Part shown: piece by piece, positions 22,206 to 33,436 of the stretch
Numbering within the stretch: position 1 is the stretch's first letter
Layout of the letters: the number at the start of each line of letters is the position of its first letter
From: Dactylorhiza incarnata
Lineage: Eukaryota > Streptophyta > Magnoliopsida > Asparagales > Orchidaceae
DNA length: 64,000 nt
Direction of reading: 5' to 3'
Assembly (NCBI GenBank): GCA_033032865.1
Contig: JAWHQI010000508.1
Location: forward strand, 1 to 64,000
The notes under the pieces: generated by a model
Told to the model about the DNA's origin: nothing
The model's database searches: none
The model's input: only the letters and a program-made list of their open reading frames with translations
Made by a program: the position numbers and the translations under genes

Positions 22206-22700
22206 CAAGCTTGGGTGGTTACGACGGCAAATTACCGGGCTACTCCCGACCAAAGCTATAAAAGGATCCCGGGGCCTTCATTTCAAGACACCTTATCTTC
22301 GGCACCCGAGAGAGCTCTGAGAAGATTTCCTTGGAATTCTCCTTCGGCCTTCGAAGATTCGTGGACTTGAAGATTTCCTCCGCTCCGGAAGACCATCTTC
22401 CTAAGCGATTTGAGAATTCTTCGAATCCCGAAAGACGACTCAGTGTTCTCACTGTCGTTCTCAGAAGAAGAAGTACTTAGCTTTCCGAGAAGTTACCTAT
22501 CACCCTCAGAGTTCTCTCTCTCTCCCTCTCTATCATTGTAATGAGCAACGGTCTGTCGCGCTCAAATTCTAAGTTTTCCACGTTAAAAGTCTTCGTGTCA
22601 GTACTAATTCACTCTTTGACTGTTTGCGCGCTCGGTTCGCTTTTGGGCTAAGGTGGTTCAATTCGAACGGTCTACCAGAGCACCTGAGCGACCCGCAACA

Positions 22701-23554
22701 AGTATAAATATGAATAAATGATCATAAAAGAAAACAATATGAAAGAGTGCATCGATGCAATGAGCTATGTTAAGGGTTAACCCAACTTGGGAGGTGGGGT
22801 GAATAACCTCTCATCATGAAAATGAAAAGCGTGCGTGCGAATATGAAAAGGCATGTAACGAATACTTGTGCGTGCGAATATGAAAAGACACGTAAAGAGT
22901 ACATGAAAGCGCGCTATATAAATGAATGAATAAATGAAATGCTAATTTACCCATAACATTGCCCAAAAACAAGAAAGAAATGATGAAAACGACAAGGAGA
23001 AAGAAATGATGAAAATAAGGAAAAGAAAGAAATTATGAAATAAAAGTACACTACCAAGAAAGAAAATGCTAGAAGGAAAGTACGAGGAAACATATTTTAA
23101 ATGTGTAAGTATTTCCTTTTTGTTAAATGCTTTCACATGTTGTTATTTGTTAATGATATGCATAGCTTCTGTTTGATTACGATAATGTTTCCTTCATGTA
23201 CAAAGACTCCAAGAGGTAATCAAGGTAAGTACTAAAGAAATAAGAATTTGCTTAGTCAATTATGACTAACGTTTTATGTTTTAATATTTTAGAAAAAAGG
23301 CAAAGAGTGAAGATGATAGCTCTAAAGATTCATCTATTAAAAGGAATAGTTTAAGTCAAGGTGAAAATTCTATAGAAATGTTATGTTACGATGTATGGTT
23401 TACTTTTTTTACATTTTGAAATGCTCAGTCCCTTATAGAAGAAGTAATAAAATTATGCTATGTAAGTACTAATAAATAATTTTGTAAATACATAGTAGCT
23501 AAGTAAAACTATAATGTAAATTGTAGCGGTTGACGATATAGATGGGCCGTTACA
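22701..23554 (+). repeat. Partial chromovirus-type LTR P, left part beyond element A
   Basis: The segment ends CCGTTACA at 23554 and resembles LTR F (31262-32265): both contain GTTAAGGGTTAACCC and the hairpin TAGTCAATTATGACTAAC followed by ATATTTTAG (23250-23292). It begins directly after element A, which therefore probably inserted into it. Two degenerate GTGCGTGCGAATATGAAAAG units lie near 22830-22890, and 22960-23060 is purine-rich. The peptide that follows the splice-like signal in F, G, H and I is not preserved. Confidence 0.6.
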
Positions 23555-24730
23555 ACAGTCTTGCCTATATTGGAATACAATATTATTTTGGCAAAGGATT
23601 GGTTATCGAGGCAGGAAGCTGCAGTTAATTACAAAATGAAGAAAGTTATGATTAAATGTCCGGACCAGTGTCTGGCGGTCTTTAAAGGGTTATGAGAAGC
23701 ATCAACACTTTTGATCTCCGCCATGAATGCGTTGAAGAAGGTGAGAAAAGGCTGCGAGGCTGTGCTTGTGATGATTAGGAACAAAGGAAGACGAGACGGA
23801 AATTTCTTTAGTGCCAACCGTTCAAGAATTTTTGGATGTATTTCCAGATGAATTGCCGGTTTTGCCTCCCGTTCGAGAGATTTGAGTTTGAGATTAATTT
23901 AATTGAAGGTGGGAATTCAGTGGCAAATGCACCATATCGTGTGGCTCCTAAGGAGTTGACGGAGCTGAAATGTCAATTGCAAGAACTCTTAGATAAAAAG
24001 TTTATCCGTCCCAATTTATCACCATGGGGAGAGGTATTGTTCGTAAAGAAGAAAGACAGATCAAATATCCCTTTCCCCGTGTTGATGATCTATTTTATCA
24101 ATTGGTAGATGCGAAAGTATTTTCATAGATCGATCTCATATCGAGTTATCATCAATTGAGAATCAAAGAGGAAGATATTTATTAAACAACCTTCAGCATC
24201 AGGTATGGGCCTTTTGAATTTATTTTAATGCCTTCTAGACTAATGAATGCCCCTGCAACTTTTATGGTTCTCATGCATAAAATATTCAAGGAATACCTCG
24301 ACAGATTTGCCATCGTGTTTATTGATGGTATCTTGATCTATTCAAAGACTAAAGAAGAGTATGCACAACATTTGCGAATGACTTTACAAACATTGGAGGA
24401 CCACCAATTATATGCTAAATTTTGAAAGTGCGACTTTTGGCTAAAGGATGTGTCATTTTTGGGGCACGTTATGAATGAACAAGGACTGTCGGTGGACTTT
24501 GCAAAGATTGTAGCTGTTACAAAGTTGCTGCAACCCAAGACAATGATGGAAGTGCGAAGTTTTCTGGGATTGACTGGTTATTATCGAAGATTTGTTAAAG
24601 ATTTTTCCAAGATAGCTCTGCCTTTGACCCACTTAACAAGGAAGAATGTGCCTTTTAAGTGGGATGAAGAATGCCAGCAGGCATTCGAAGAATTGAAGAA
24701 AAAGTTAACAATTGCTCTTGTTTTAGTAAT
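23555..24730 (+). pseudogene. Chromovirus D (Tekay-like) pol, protease end to RT/connection, broken
   Basis: ILAKDWLSRQEA near 23590 is the protease C-terminal motif (usually ILGMDWLS). RT follows with [20 protein letters not shown] (about 23930-23990) and [20 protein letters not shown] deletion removes the segment carrying [30 protein letters not shown] (usually MPFGLTNAP) and [10 protein letters not shown] (about 24315-24345, catalytic FIDD changed to FIDG) come next. [20 protein letters not shown] spans about 24550-24610, and the reading stops at 24730 where solo LTR O1 is inserted. Many stops and shifts; dead copy. Confidence 0.9.
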
Positions 24731-27142
24731 TGTAACATCCGAAATTTAATGCAGAAATTAAAATGAAATCTTGCAGGGCTCGATCACGAATTTTTTTGAT
24801 CAAGCCAACGCCTGGTCGAGGTACGATTTGAGTACATATACTATTTCACGATAACCAATTAATAGATAACTGTGTTTGAAATTCTAGTCATTTTAAATTA
24901 ATTTCTTTTTCTTTTTGGGAAAATGTATCACCATGGTATAAGGTATTAAAGACCTAAGGCTTAATGGAATTTAAATCGAAATCTTGATTCCTAAATTACC
25001 TTCAGCGTTTGCTCTCCTTCCCTATCCCACGTTTTGAATGGAATAATAACCGTAAACTTAGGCCTCTTTCCATTTATTATACCCACGTTTCCCCCTCCTC
25101 TCAACTTTCTAAAACCGCCTGCATCGTGGATCTATTTTTAGGCCGCTCCTAGTCGACAATAGAGACCGCCTTCTTGTTTCCAGTCGACGACAGGCGCTCG
25201 CAGTCGACTTCAGACGCTAGCTGCGGGCCTTCCTCCGTGCGTATTTGGCTCGCCGGACCCCAATCTTCTTGCTGGAGAGACTTCAAGCGAGCACGTCTTC
25301 TGCGCCGGACGCCGTCGTGGTCCTCTTGGGAGTCGACATGAGCTGACAACTCCTCACTAGAGGTCCTTTTCCTATTTTTAGCAAATTGCGGCAACCCCGT
25401 TCCCTGAAACCTGGAATTTTTCGGCGAGTGTTGGCGACTTCAGACCCAGCCCGACACCTCTCCCAACTTCTTCTTTCGGCAGGTAGGATTGTCGTCCTCC
25501 CCTCTCTCATCCGTAGAATCCTCATTTCTGTATTTTGTTTAAAATCCTCCCCTCCCTCTTTGGTTGTCGACCAATAAAAGTAAAGGCTGTTTTCCCTTCT
25601 TCCCAAATCGAAAGCAGGCGCATAACCGTGCAAGCAGACAATCTTTCTCTATTTTTCTATTGTGGGATCAATCAGATCTCTTTTCCCCAGAGGAAGAGGT
25701 ATTTAGAAGTTTTCCTGGTTATCATTTTCAAAATATCTTTTTATGGGTTCCATCTAAGTTAGAATTCGAATTTGCACTTCTTGACATTGAATCAGAAGAG
25801 GTGCAACCCTCAATGCGAGGAGAATTACTCTTGAGTGAGATTCAGACCTCGACCTGAGGAAGAATCATGTCGCCGCGCTGTGTGTACGAGCGTCGAAATA
25901 CCACGGTAAGAAATTCTATTGTTTTTGGTTAGACATACCAAATAATTATGTGCACAGATTGTTTCCTCGTATAGTAGGAGGATATATGTAATATTTTACA
26001 AACACGTATATCTAGACTTTAATGTATAACATGTTAAGAAATACTAAACCTGTCTGAAATTAGTGAAACATGTATTTTGTTAAACATGCTAATAAACATG
26101 AATTCCCAGAATTTGTATACGAGACGTTTCTTTAGCATAAAATACGACATACGATAGTCAGATGAATAAATTTGAAACCCAACAGTTAACGGAAATTAAT
26201 TAGGAGGCATGACTGAGACTCTCTCTTTTGTGATAGATAAAGGCGCACTATCTTACTTATAGGGCGTAGTAGACTCTATGAGCCTCAAATACAGGGAGAC
26301 GCTTTCTCCATTTAGAAATTTAGTAGATGCGAGTCTATGTCTGTGAGACACTAGAACCCCTGCGTTCGTTAGTTGGGACTCAGATCGTTAGAATGCGCAT
26401 AATAAAATTCTCAACATAAGATATTAAGAAGCATAATCACAAGGCACATAGAACTCAAACATACGTCGAAGATTAGAAATGGTAACATAGTTAACCATTT
26501 CTTTTGGAGCTTGAATAAATATGCATAAGGTGTTTAAAAAAAACTAAAATAGACATTTATGTTACAACATTTTTATAGAAACGCATGCATAGTATATCAT
26601 TATATTAATATTTTTTTTGTAGCATAAAAGCTATTGTTTTAAAAAAGCATGCACTCATGTTCTTTCAAAATATTTTTAGTGTCACTAAGAAGAATGGTCA
26701 TTCTTACTCTCCAGTTGGGCTGACCCATTTTTGGGCTTATTATTACAGGGGTCACAGTTGGGGTGTTGCGTCTAGGATGAGCGTGTTTGCAGTCGCTCCT
26801 CTTATAGTTTGTTTTCATTCAGTAGTTTATTCTTCCAGTACTGTTTTGGGTTTTTAGACATGTATCAGAATTGTCTAATGTTTCTCTGTATCAGACTTAT
26901 GTATAAGATTTCAGTATTTCGAGTATTTTAACTCTTTCAATTTTAGTGGCTCTGTGAAATCAGATTTTTGAGGTACACTTTTACCCTTAACTCTTCTTAC
27001 TACTTCCGCTGTAAGTTTTTCATCTAGCATTTTTAATTTATGCCTGCTATGTTCCAATTTTATTACCGCTACTTAGTTTGCTTCTTTTCACGGGGCCCGA
27101 CCGGACTGCTGATTTGCGGTAAAACTAGGGTGGAGTGTTATA
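24731..27142 (+). mobile_element. Solo LTR O1 (TGTAACATCC...GAGTGTTATA), TSD GTAAT
   Basis: 2412 bp flanked by GTAAT (24726-24730 and 27143-27147), inserted in the D polyprotein between RT and RNase H. It is homologous along most of its length to O2 (53271-55566). The last bases TATA replace the expected TACA. It holds a 13-codon ATG exon at 25867-25905 ending at GTAAGA, also present in O2. No internal region remains. Confidence 0.9.
25867..25905 (+). CDS. Candidate 13-codon leader exon in LTR O1
   Basis: ATG opens MSPRCVYERRNTT, immediately followed by GGTAAGAAATTC, a strong 5' splice site. The O2 copy at 54345-54383 encodes the same length with four differences. Conservation of ATG, frame and donor in two diverged LTRs suggests a first exon joined to gag by splicing. 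This is inference: no internal region survives for either copy. Confidence 0.4.
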
Positions 27143-27147
27143 GTAAT

Positions 27148-29100
27148 GCCGTCGGGTACAGAAGAATTTCAAATATACACTGATGCATCCTATAAATGTT
27201 TAGGTTGTGTACTGATGCAATCTGGAAGAGTTATTGCGCATGCTTCTAGGTAGTTAAAAGATGCCGAGAAGAATTATCCAACCCATGATTTAGAGCTAGC
27301 AACAGTCGTATTTACATTAAAAATATGGCGACATTACTTATATGTGGTTCATTGTGAGATATTTTATGCTCATAAAAGTTTGAAGTATATTTTCACACAG
27401 AAGGATATTAATCTCTGACAACGAATATGATTAAAATTTATAAATGATTATGACGTGGATATATAATATCACCCTGACAAATCGAATGTTGTAGTTGATG
27501 CATCAAGTGGAAAAATCTCGACTACATTAGCAATAGTGAAACAATATGACAAATGACTAATTCATGAATTGCAAAACATGAAAATTTTCCTTGTTTTGAC
27601 CAAAGAAGATAAGCATGCTCAGGTATATCAGCTGCAAATCTAATACTCTATCAAGGAAAGAATTCAGAAAGCTATGTCGCAAGACCCATTCTTTGAGGCC
27701 TTATTAGAGAAGGTGAAAAAAATAATCAACTAATTTCACGGAAAAGGATGGAGTGCTATACATGAATGGAAGACTTTGCGTTTTCGATGCAGATAATTTA
27801 CGGAGAGATATTATATATGAAGTCATAATACTTCTTATTCAATTCATCCTGGTCGAACTAAAATGTATCACGATTTGAAGCAAGACTTTTGGTAGTCAGG
27901 AATGAAGAAAGATGTAATTGCATATATTGCAAAATGTCATACTTGCAAGGTAGTGAAGGCATAACACATGAAACTGGGCAGTTATTTGCAGTCATTGCTT
28001 ATTCCAGAATGGAAATGAGACGACATTGCAATGGATTTTATTTTTAGATTGCCACGGAGTGAACAAGACAGTGATGGTATATGGGTAATTGTAGATCGAT
28101 TAACAAAGAACACACACTTCATTGCAATGAAGCAAATCAGACCAACTTATAAATTAGCCGAATTGTACATTGATTTGGCTGTTAAGGTACACGGAATTTC
28201 CCGAACAATTATTTTGGATAGACGAAATATTCACATATGATACCGGAAAGCTAGTCGACAAGCGTTTGTAAACGAAATTATTATATAGTACGACATTCCA
28301 CCCACAAACAGATGGTCAATCTGAGCCTGCTATCCAAATGTTAGAAGATTTGCTGAGAATGACCATTCTTGAATTGAAAGGTTATTGGGAAAAATATGTA
28401 TCATTGATCGAATTTGCTTACAATAATAGTTATGAATCCATAATTCATATGTCACCATTTGAAGCCTTGTATGGAAGAAAGTGCAGAACTACACTTAGTT
28501 GGGCATATGATGATGAAAATAATTGTTCGAGAAAGAAAATATAGATAAATTATAGGAGAAAATTCGTATTATCTAACAGAAATGAAGATTGCGCAAGATC
28601 GTCAACAAAAGTACTATAATGCAAGACACCGATGAGTAGAGTTTAATGCTAGCAATCAAGTTTGTTTGAAAATTAAGTCATTTAAAGGAGTTTTGCGTTT
28701 GCGCAAGGTCGGAAAATTGAGTCCGAGCTATGTAGGACCTTTTCCTATAATAGAACGCATTGGAGAAGTTGTATATAGTGTGACACTATCTGATGAGTTA
28801 CAAAATCTGCATGATGTTTTTCACGGGTCTGCGCTTCGGCGATATATTGCTGATCCAGATAAACTTGTGTCCGCAAATAATGTAAAAATTGGAACTGATT
28901 TATCAAGCCCAACCGAGCCATATCAAATTATTGACTGGCAGAGTAAGCGCTTGCGAAATAAAGATGTAAAATTTGTGAAAGGCTGGTGGAAAAGCCATCA
29001 GAGGAAGGAAGCCATCTAGGAAAGGGAAGATGTAATGCCGGAGTTGTTTCCCTCTTTATTTGTTGCACAAGATGACTAACATTTTCGATGACAAATTTTG
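27148..29100 (+). pseudogene. Chromovirus D pol continued: RNase H, integrase, chromodomain remnant
   Basis: RNase H: EEFQIYTDASYKCLGCVLMQ (about 27160-27220) and [22 protein letters not shown]. Integrase: MDFIFRLPRSEQDSDGIWVIVDRLTK (28031 onward), a gap after ILDRRNIHI, then FAYNNSYESIIHMSPFEALYGRKCRT (about 28410-28480). C-terminal domain KLSPSYVGPFPIIERIGEVVYSVTL and HGSALRRYIADPDKL (28666-28870). The end PYQIIDWQSKRLRNKDVKFVKGWW... (28918-29019) is a degenerate chromodomain, placing D among chromoviruses (Tekay/Del-like). Several stops, including one inside the chromodomain at 29017. Confidence 0.9.
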
Positions 29101-29115
29101 TAAGGGGGAAGAATT

Positions 29116-30186
29116 TGTAACACCTCAAAATAAACATAATTAAAAATTAATCCCCGATGATGAAAAATCAACGTTAGTGTCGGTTGTTCTCGTGAAATTT
29201 ATGAGTTTTTTGATGGGTATTTTTAATTTTACATGCATTCATGGAGGCTATTATGGCGGTGTTGGCCCATTTCATTCATGAAGTTGAATTACTTGATATG
29301 TGGTGGCTAGTTGGGGTGTTGTAGTTATGCTTTGCCTTATGTTGAATGTGGCTTGACTTGGGTTACCCGACTTCTTGGTTTTAAGTTGGTTCAAACCGTC
29401 TCTACGCGATATATTAGAAGTCTCTTGGGCCTTCATTTCATTTCTCTCACTCGATGACAACTTTCTCCCGGGTTTTTGCTAAGGTTCGACAAGGAATCCG
29501 CCAGGCTTTGACGACATCAACCCTCTCCTCCTCCTTTCTCTACTTTTTCGATGGGAGAGCTCACTATTGGAGTCTGTGCCGGTCTTGGATCGATCTGTAG
29601 CCTATAAGCGCCGATTGGCTGCTGTGTTGGTCGTGAGGTTGCTCTTCTCCTATTCTCATTATAAGCTCCTCTTCTTTATTTCCAGTAGATGGCAGATGGA
29701 TTAAATGATGAGGCCTTTCTTTCTCTCTTCCCCTTTCCTTCTTCTCTCTGATACCTGACCAGTTGACCACTCTACCTCTTCTTCTTATCTTTGATATAAA
29801 TTATGTTGGGGGCTTTATTCTTGTATAGCTTATGTTGGTTCTATTTGTATATGCTCATAATTGGAGGTGTTGGTTGCCTGCCATTATGTAATTTCTGTTG
29901 GTTCATGGAGCGTCTGGTTGATGAATTGGCCGACTATTATGTAGTTTTTGTTGGTTCATGGAGAGGTTGGTTGATGAATTGGCCGGGTGTTGGTTGATGA
30001 CTTGGTCGGGTGTTGGTTGATGACTTGGCCGGGTGTTGGTTGATGAAATCATGGGGCTTTTATGAAATATTGGCCGGCTGTATTGGTACACTTGGGGGTT
30101 TTCAAATTTAGTTGTCTGCTGATTTTATTTTTCACCCGACCTTCCTTTCCTCTGCTTGCCACCACCCCATTAAAATGTCGAATCGT
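29116..30186 (+). repeat. 3' LTR of chromovirus D, cut off at its right end
   Basis: It starts TGTAACACCTC directly after the purine tract TAAGGGGGAAGAATT. The first 200 bp match the E LTR at 31019. A 23-bp tandem (GGTTGATGACTTGGCCGGGT + GTT) repeats four times at 29969-30060. The sequence switches to E integrase near 30187 without a visible duplication. Confidence 0.7.
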
Positions 30187-31012
30187 CCTAGTACGACATT
30201 CTACCCGCAAACAAGTGATCAATCAGAGCGTACTATCCAAATGTTAGAAGATTTGCTGAGAATGGTCGTTCTTGAATTGAAAGATTCATGGGAAAAATAT
30301 TTATTATCGGTCGAATTTGCTTACAATAATAATTATTAATACACAATTCAGATGATGCCGTTTGAAGCTTTGTATGCAAGAAGGTTCAGAACTCCGCTTA
30401 GTTTGGCAGATGATGAAGAAAAGAAATTGTTCAAGAAAGAAAATATCGATAAATTACAGGAGAAAATCTGTATTATCCAACAGAAGATCAAGATTACGCA
30501 AGATTGTCAACAAAAGTACTATAATGCAAGATATCGCCGAGTAGAGTTTAAAGTTGGCGATCAAGTTTGTTTGAAAATCAAGCCGTTTAAATGGGTTTTG
30601 TGTTTACGGAAGATCGGGAAATTGAGTCTGAGATATGCATGACCTTTTCCTATGATAGAACACATTGGAGAAGTTGCATATCGTGTGACACTACCCGATG
30701 AATTAAAAAATTTGCATGGTTTTTTACACGTCTCTGCACTTCGGCGATATATTGCAGATCCAGATAAATTTGTGTCTGCAAATGATGTAAAGATTGAATC
30801 TATTTATCAAGCACAACCGAGCCATATCAGATTATTGACTCGCAGAGTAAGTGCTTGCAAAATAGAGATGCAAATTTTGTGAATATTTGGTGGAAAGGCT
30901 ATCCGAGGAAGGATGCCACTTGGTAACGGAAAGATGTAATGCTGGAGTTGTTTCCCTCATTTGTTCCACAAGATGACTAACATTTTTGAGGACGAAAATT
31001 TTGTAAGGTGGA
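30187..31012 (+). pseudogene. Element E: integrase C-terminal part and chromodomain, second copy of the D end
   Basis: From about 30187 the sequence parallels 28285-29100. MLEDLLRMVVLELKDSWEKY (30241-30300), MPFEALYARRFRTPLSLADDEE, FKVGDQVCLKIKPFKW, VAYRVTLPDELKNLH and SALRRYIADPDKFVS are readable. Near 30830-30925 FVNIWWKGYPRKDATW matches a chromodomain better than D does. Stops at 30640 and 30883. D and E are different insertions of one family, joined by rearrangement. Confidence 0.85.
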
Positions 31013-31018
31013 AGAAAT

Positions 31019-31261
31019 TGTAACACCTCAAACTAAACACACTTAAACTTAATCCCCGATGTTGAAAAATCAACGTTAGTGTCGGATGCTCTCGCGAAAT
31101 TTACGAGTTCTTCAATTTTTCGACGAATATTTTTAATTTTACATGCATTCATGAAGGTTATTATGGTGGTGGTGGCTCGTTTCATTCATGAAGTTGGATT
31201 ACCTGATATGCGGTGGTTGATTGTGGTGTTGTAGCTGAGCTTTTGAGGGAAAATTAAATTA
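31019..31261 (+). repeat. Truncated 3' LTR of element E
   Basis: TGTAACACCTCAAACTAAAC after a purine stretch, similar to the D LTR for about 220 bp, then cut where LTR F begins. Confidence 0.7.
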
Positions 31262-32265
31262 TATAACGCCCAATCCAATAAAATGAAGAATAACATACAG
31301 ACATGCATCGATTCATAATAAGGTTAAGGGTTAACCCTGGTAGGGGGTGTGTGAGGTGCCTACTAATTTGCTAATTTTTATTTCCAATTCAGGAAGCCAG
31401 AATGTCTATTGCGTGTTAGAACGCCCTAAATTGGAAAGGACGGCTAAGGCAGGGAGCCATAAGGCCTATTGCGTGTTTGATCGTCCTGATTTAATAGATG
31501 ATGACCCCGTAGGGTCGGGCCCTAATGATGGATACTGAGTCGACACTACTCTTAACATTCCTGATGAAATGAATAAACAGAGAACACGATCCGATAAATG
31601 ATAATAAGCGATGCAATAAGTAAACAAAAATAAGACTTGATAATTGGTGAACTGAGTAACATGGTAATTAAAGAAATAATTTTATGATTTTTTTGCTTAT
31701 TTGCATACTTCTTTATACCGGCTTAGTTGCTACTGCTTTTTAATTGTTTATTACTCCTTATGATATGCAAATTGATACTAATCCTTTGTGTTTGCTTGTA
31801 CATCGGTTGAAGAGGTATAACTCCCACTTAGTCATTTCTTAATGACTGATCCTTTATTTTCTAATTTTTAGGATTCAAGCAATAAACAAGATACTCCGAA
31901 GAAACTCACTGAGGAAGAAAAGAGGAAGAAAAGCGAGGACCAGTACCGACTATGGCTAAAAATATTTGTAGGTGTCTGGGGGTTGTGGAGGAGCATGTGA
32001 AGTGGTGTCGGGACCCACAGTGTCCCACGTGCCGGAGGACGGATTAGATGGTCTTATCGTTTCTTATATATTATATAGTTGAATATTATGTAATGCCCTT
32101 GCATATGTACATTGTATAAAACTCTGATATATTTTTGAACTGCTAATGAATGACAAGTTTTATTATGTGCATATTTGGTACTCGTGCTTATTTTGTGCTG
32201 TGCTATACTTTGAAAACTCTGCTCAGATATCGACTTTAAATTGTGGTGGTCTGAGGATTGTCACA
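31262..32265 (+). repeat. Chromovirus-type LTR F (TATAACGCCC...GATTGTCACA)
   Basis: It starts with a mutated TG (TATAACGCC) and ends TTGTCACA. No internal region and no matching 5-bp duplication (AATTA against AAGGA) were found, so it may be truncated or rearranged. It contains the hairpin TTAGTCATTTCTTAATGACT (31826-31846), a TTTTTAG acceptor at 31865-31871 and the exon described separately. It is related to LTRs G, H, K and I, which are inverted. Confidence 0.6.
31872..32000 (+). CDS. LTR-encoded exon with conserved TEEE..LWLKIF peptide (LTR F)
   Basis: After CTAATTTTTAG the open reading encodes 42 residues ending ...KLTEEEKRKKSEDQYRLWLK and IFVGVWGLWRSM before TGA. The same core (TEEE-K/R-x-E-D/E-x-K-V-W-L-K-I-F) occurs in LTR G at 40664, H at 44332 and I at 52184. 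Role unknown; it may be a spliced leader exon of gag. Confidence 0.45.
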   Translation, partial: DSSNKQDTPKKLTEEEKRKKSEDQYRLWLKIFVGVWGLWRSM

Positions 32266-32356
32266 AAGGAAAAGATGTCAGTGGCTTCTGCAATCTGGAG
32301 CAATGATCTTGGCCATCGAGTCCGGCGTTGGCGGGTCCTGCGACATGAGGAGTCAA

Positions 32357-32456
32357 CGAGTTCTGCGGCAGGTGGAGTCGGCGATTTCTGCGACAGGTGG
32401 AGTCGGCGAGTTTTGCGGCAGGAAGAGTCGGCGATTTTTGCGGCAGGAGGAGTCGG
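32357..32456 (+). repeat. 25-bp tandem repeat, four copies
   Basis: CGATTTCTGCGACAGGTGGA-type units start at 32357, 32382, 32407 and 32432 (ending GTCGG). The surrounding DNA (32266-32640) is otherwise unrecognised, and reading frames here on either strand are products of the repeat. Confidence 0.8.
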
Positions 32457-32640
32457 CGATACCACCAGCAAATGAATGAGTCGTCGAATTGCTGTGTTGG
32501 AGAATCAACGAGTTTCATGGCAGGAGGAGTCGACAAGACTAGGCAGAGGAGTCGGCGAGAACACCAGTGGAGCGGAAGTCTATAAAAGCAGCGTGGGATT
32601 GAGCGATGGAGGCTAAGATCGAGCGCTGGGCTGTATCAAC

Positions 32641-33103
32641 GAGCTCTGGACGGTATCGGCGAGCTCCAAATTTAGCTTAGCGAGCTCAAGCCAAAAAATC
32701 CATACGAGCAGGTTAGCCAGAAAGTCCACACATGCGGAGTGAGAGCTCAATCGACGAGAGCGGAAGCTCAATCATCGAGAGTCTTACGTCGAATCGTGTA
32801 TCTTTGATACCATGTAGAAGAGTGGAATACGAAGCGCAATAATTTTATTACTTCTGATACCATGTACCAACGAACTCTGGGCGGTATCGGCGAGCTCCGA
32901 ATTTAGCTTAGAGAGCTCAAGCCAAAAAGTCCATACGAGCAGGTTTCACCCGAAAGTCCACACACGCGAAGTGAGAGCTCAATCAACGAGAAAAGAAACT
33001 CAATCATCGAGAGTTTTACGTCAGGAATCGTGTAGCTCTGATACCATGTAGAAGAGTGGAGTACGAAGCGCAATAATTTTATTACTTCATAATTAAGTAG
33101 TCA
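32641..33103 (-). repeat. 231-bp tandem duplication with copia primer site (copia remnant on minus strand)
   Basis: 32641-32871 and 32872-33103 are about 90% alike. Each half contains TTGATACCATG or CTCTGATACCATGTAGAAG, which on the minus strand reads ...CTTCTACA followed by TGGTATCAGAGC, an LTR end plus tRNA-Met primer site. The duplication therefore spans the LTR/primer-site junction of a copia-type element on minus. No coding domains remain nearby. Confidence 0.65.
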
Positions 33104-33436
33104 AATACAGCTAAAAGAGTGGTGTGAGATTAATCTATACATGAGTGGGTCTCCTAATGAGCCAAAAAAGTGGTTTTTTATATTGGGCATTTACATATTT
33201 CTTCTATACTGTACTACCAGACCTTTTAGTTAATAGAGCTGATTTTTTTATTACTAAACTTGATTGGCTAATATCAATCATAAAATAAATGCTATGATAA
33301 GTTGCTTCTGTGGCAGAAAAGAGCTTTCTTCCCATGGTTTCACAATTAGACCTTGTTGTGTAAATTAGTCACGTTACCTAGCCAATGTCAGTTGCTGTAA
33401 AAACGGTATTTTTAAAGATTGCCTAATGTTTTTTAT
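33104..33436. other. No recognisable gene
   Basis: AT-rich DNA, probably the rest of the copia LTR on minus, then older sequence or RTEL1 intron. I see no exon in it. Confidence 0.5.

Larger units (their letters stand above)
1..22700 (+). mobile_element. Ty3/gypsy Tat-lineage retrotransposon A, 5' part outside window, heavily nested
   Basis: Protease, reverse transcriptase, RNase H and a second (archaeal-type) RNase H occupy 1-2663 on +. Integrase resumes at about 18850 and ends at 19621, followed by a repeat-rich 3' region and a 3' LTR at 20952-22700. The dual RNase H is diagnostic of the Tat lineage. The copia element B, beginning at 2691, interrupts the start of integrase. The 5' LTR and gag are left of the window, so target duplication and LTR age cannot be read. 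Coding is broken by a frameshift near 1220, another near 1412 and an in-frame TGA at 2232, so the copy is dead. Confidence 0.9.
20952..22700 (+). repeat. 3' LTR of element A (TGATGTGCACC...CCCGCAACA)
   Basis: It starts TG after the polypurine tract and ends CA at 22700, where a different LTR sequence begins. Without the hAT-like insertion it is about 1.23 kb. TATAAAAG at 22257-22264 (context CAAAGCTATAAAAGGATCC) marks the promoter. The matching 5' LTR is outside the window, so boundaries are inferred from ends, tract and flanks. Confidence 0.72.

Noticed and set aside
32146..32585. Overlapping 60-110-codon frames on both strands
   Set aside because: Products of the 25-bp tandem repeat and its flanks, with no domain.
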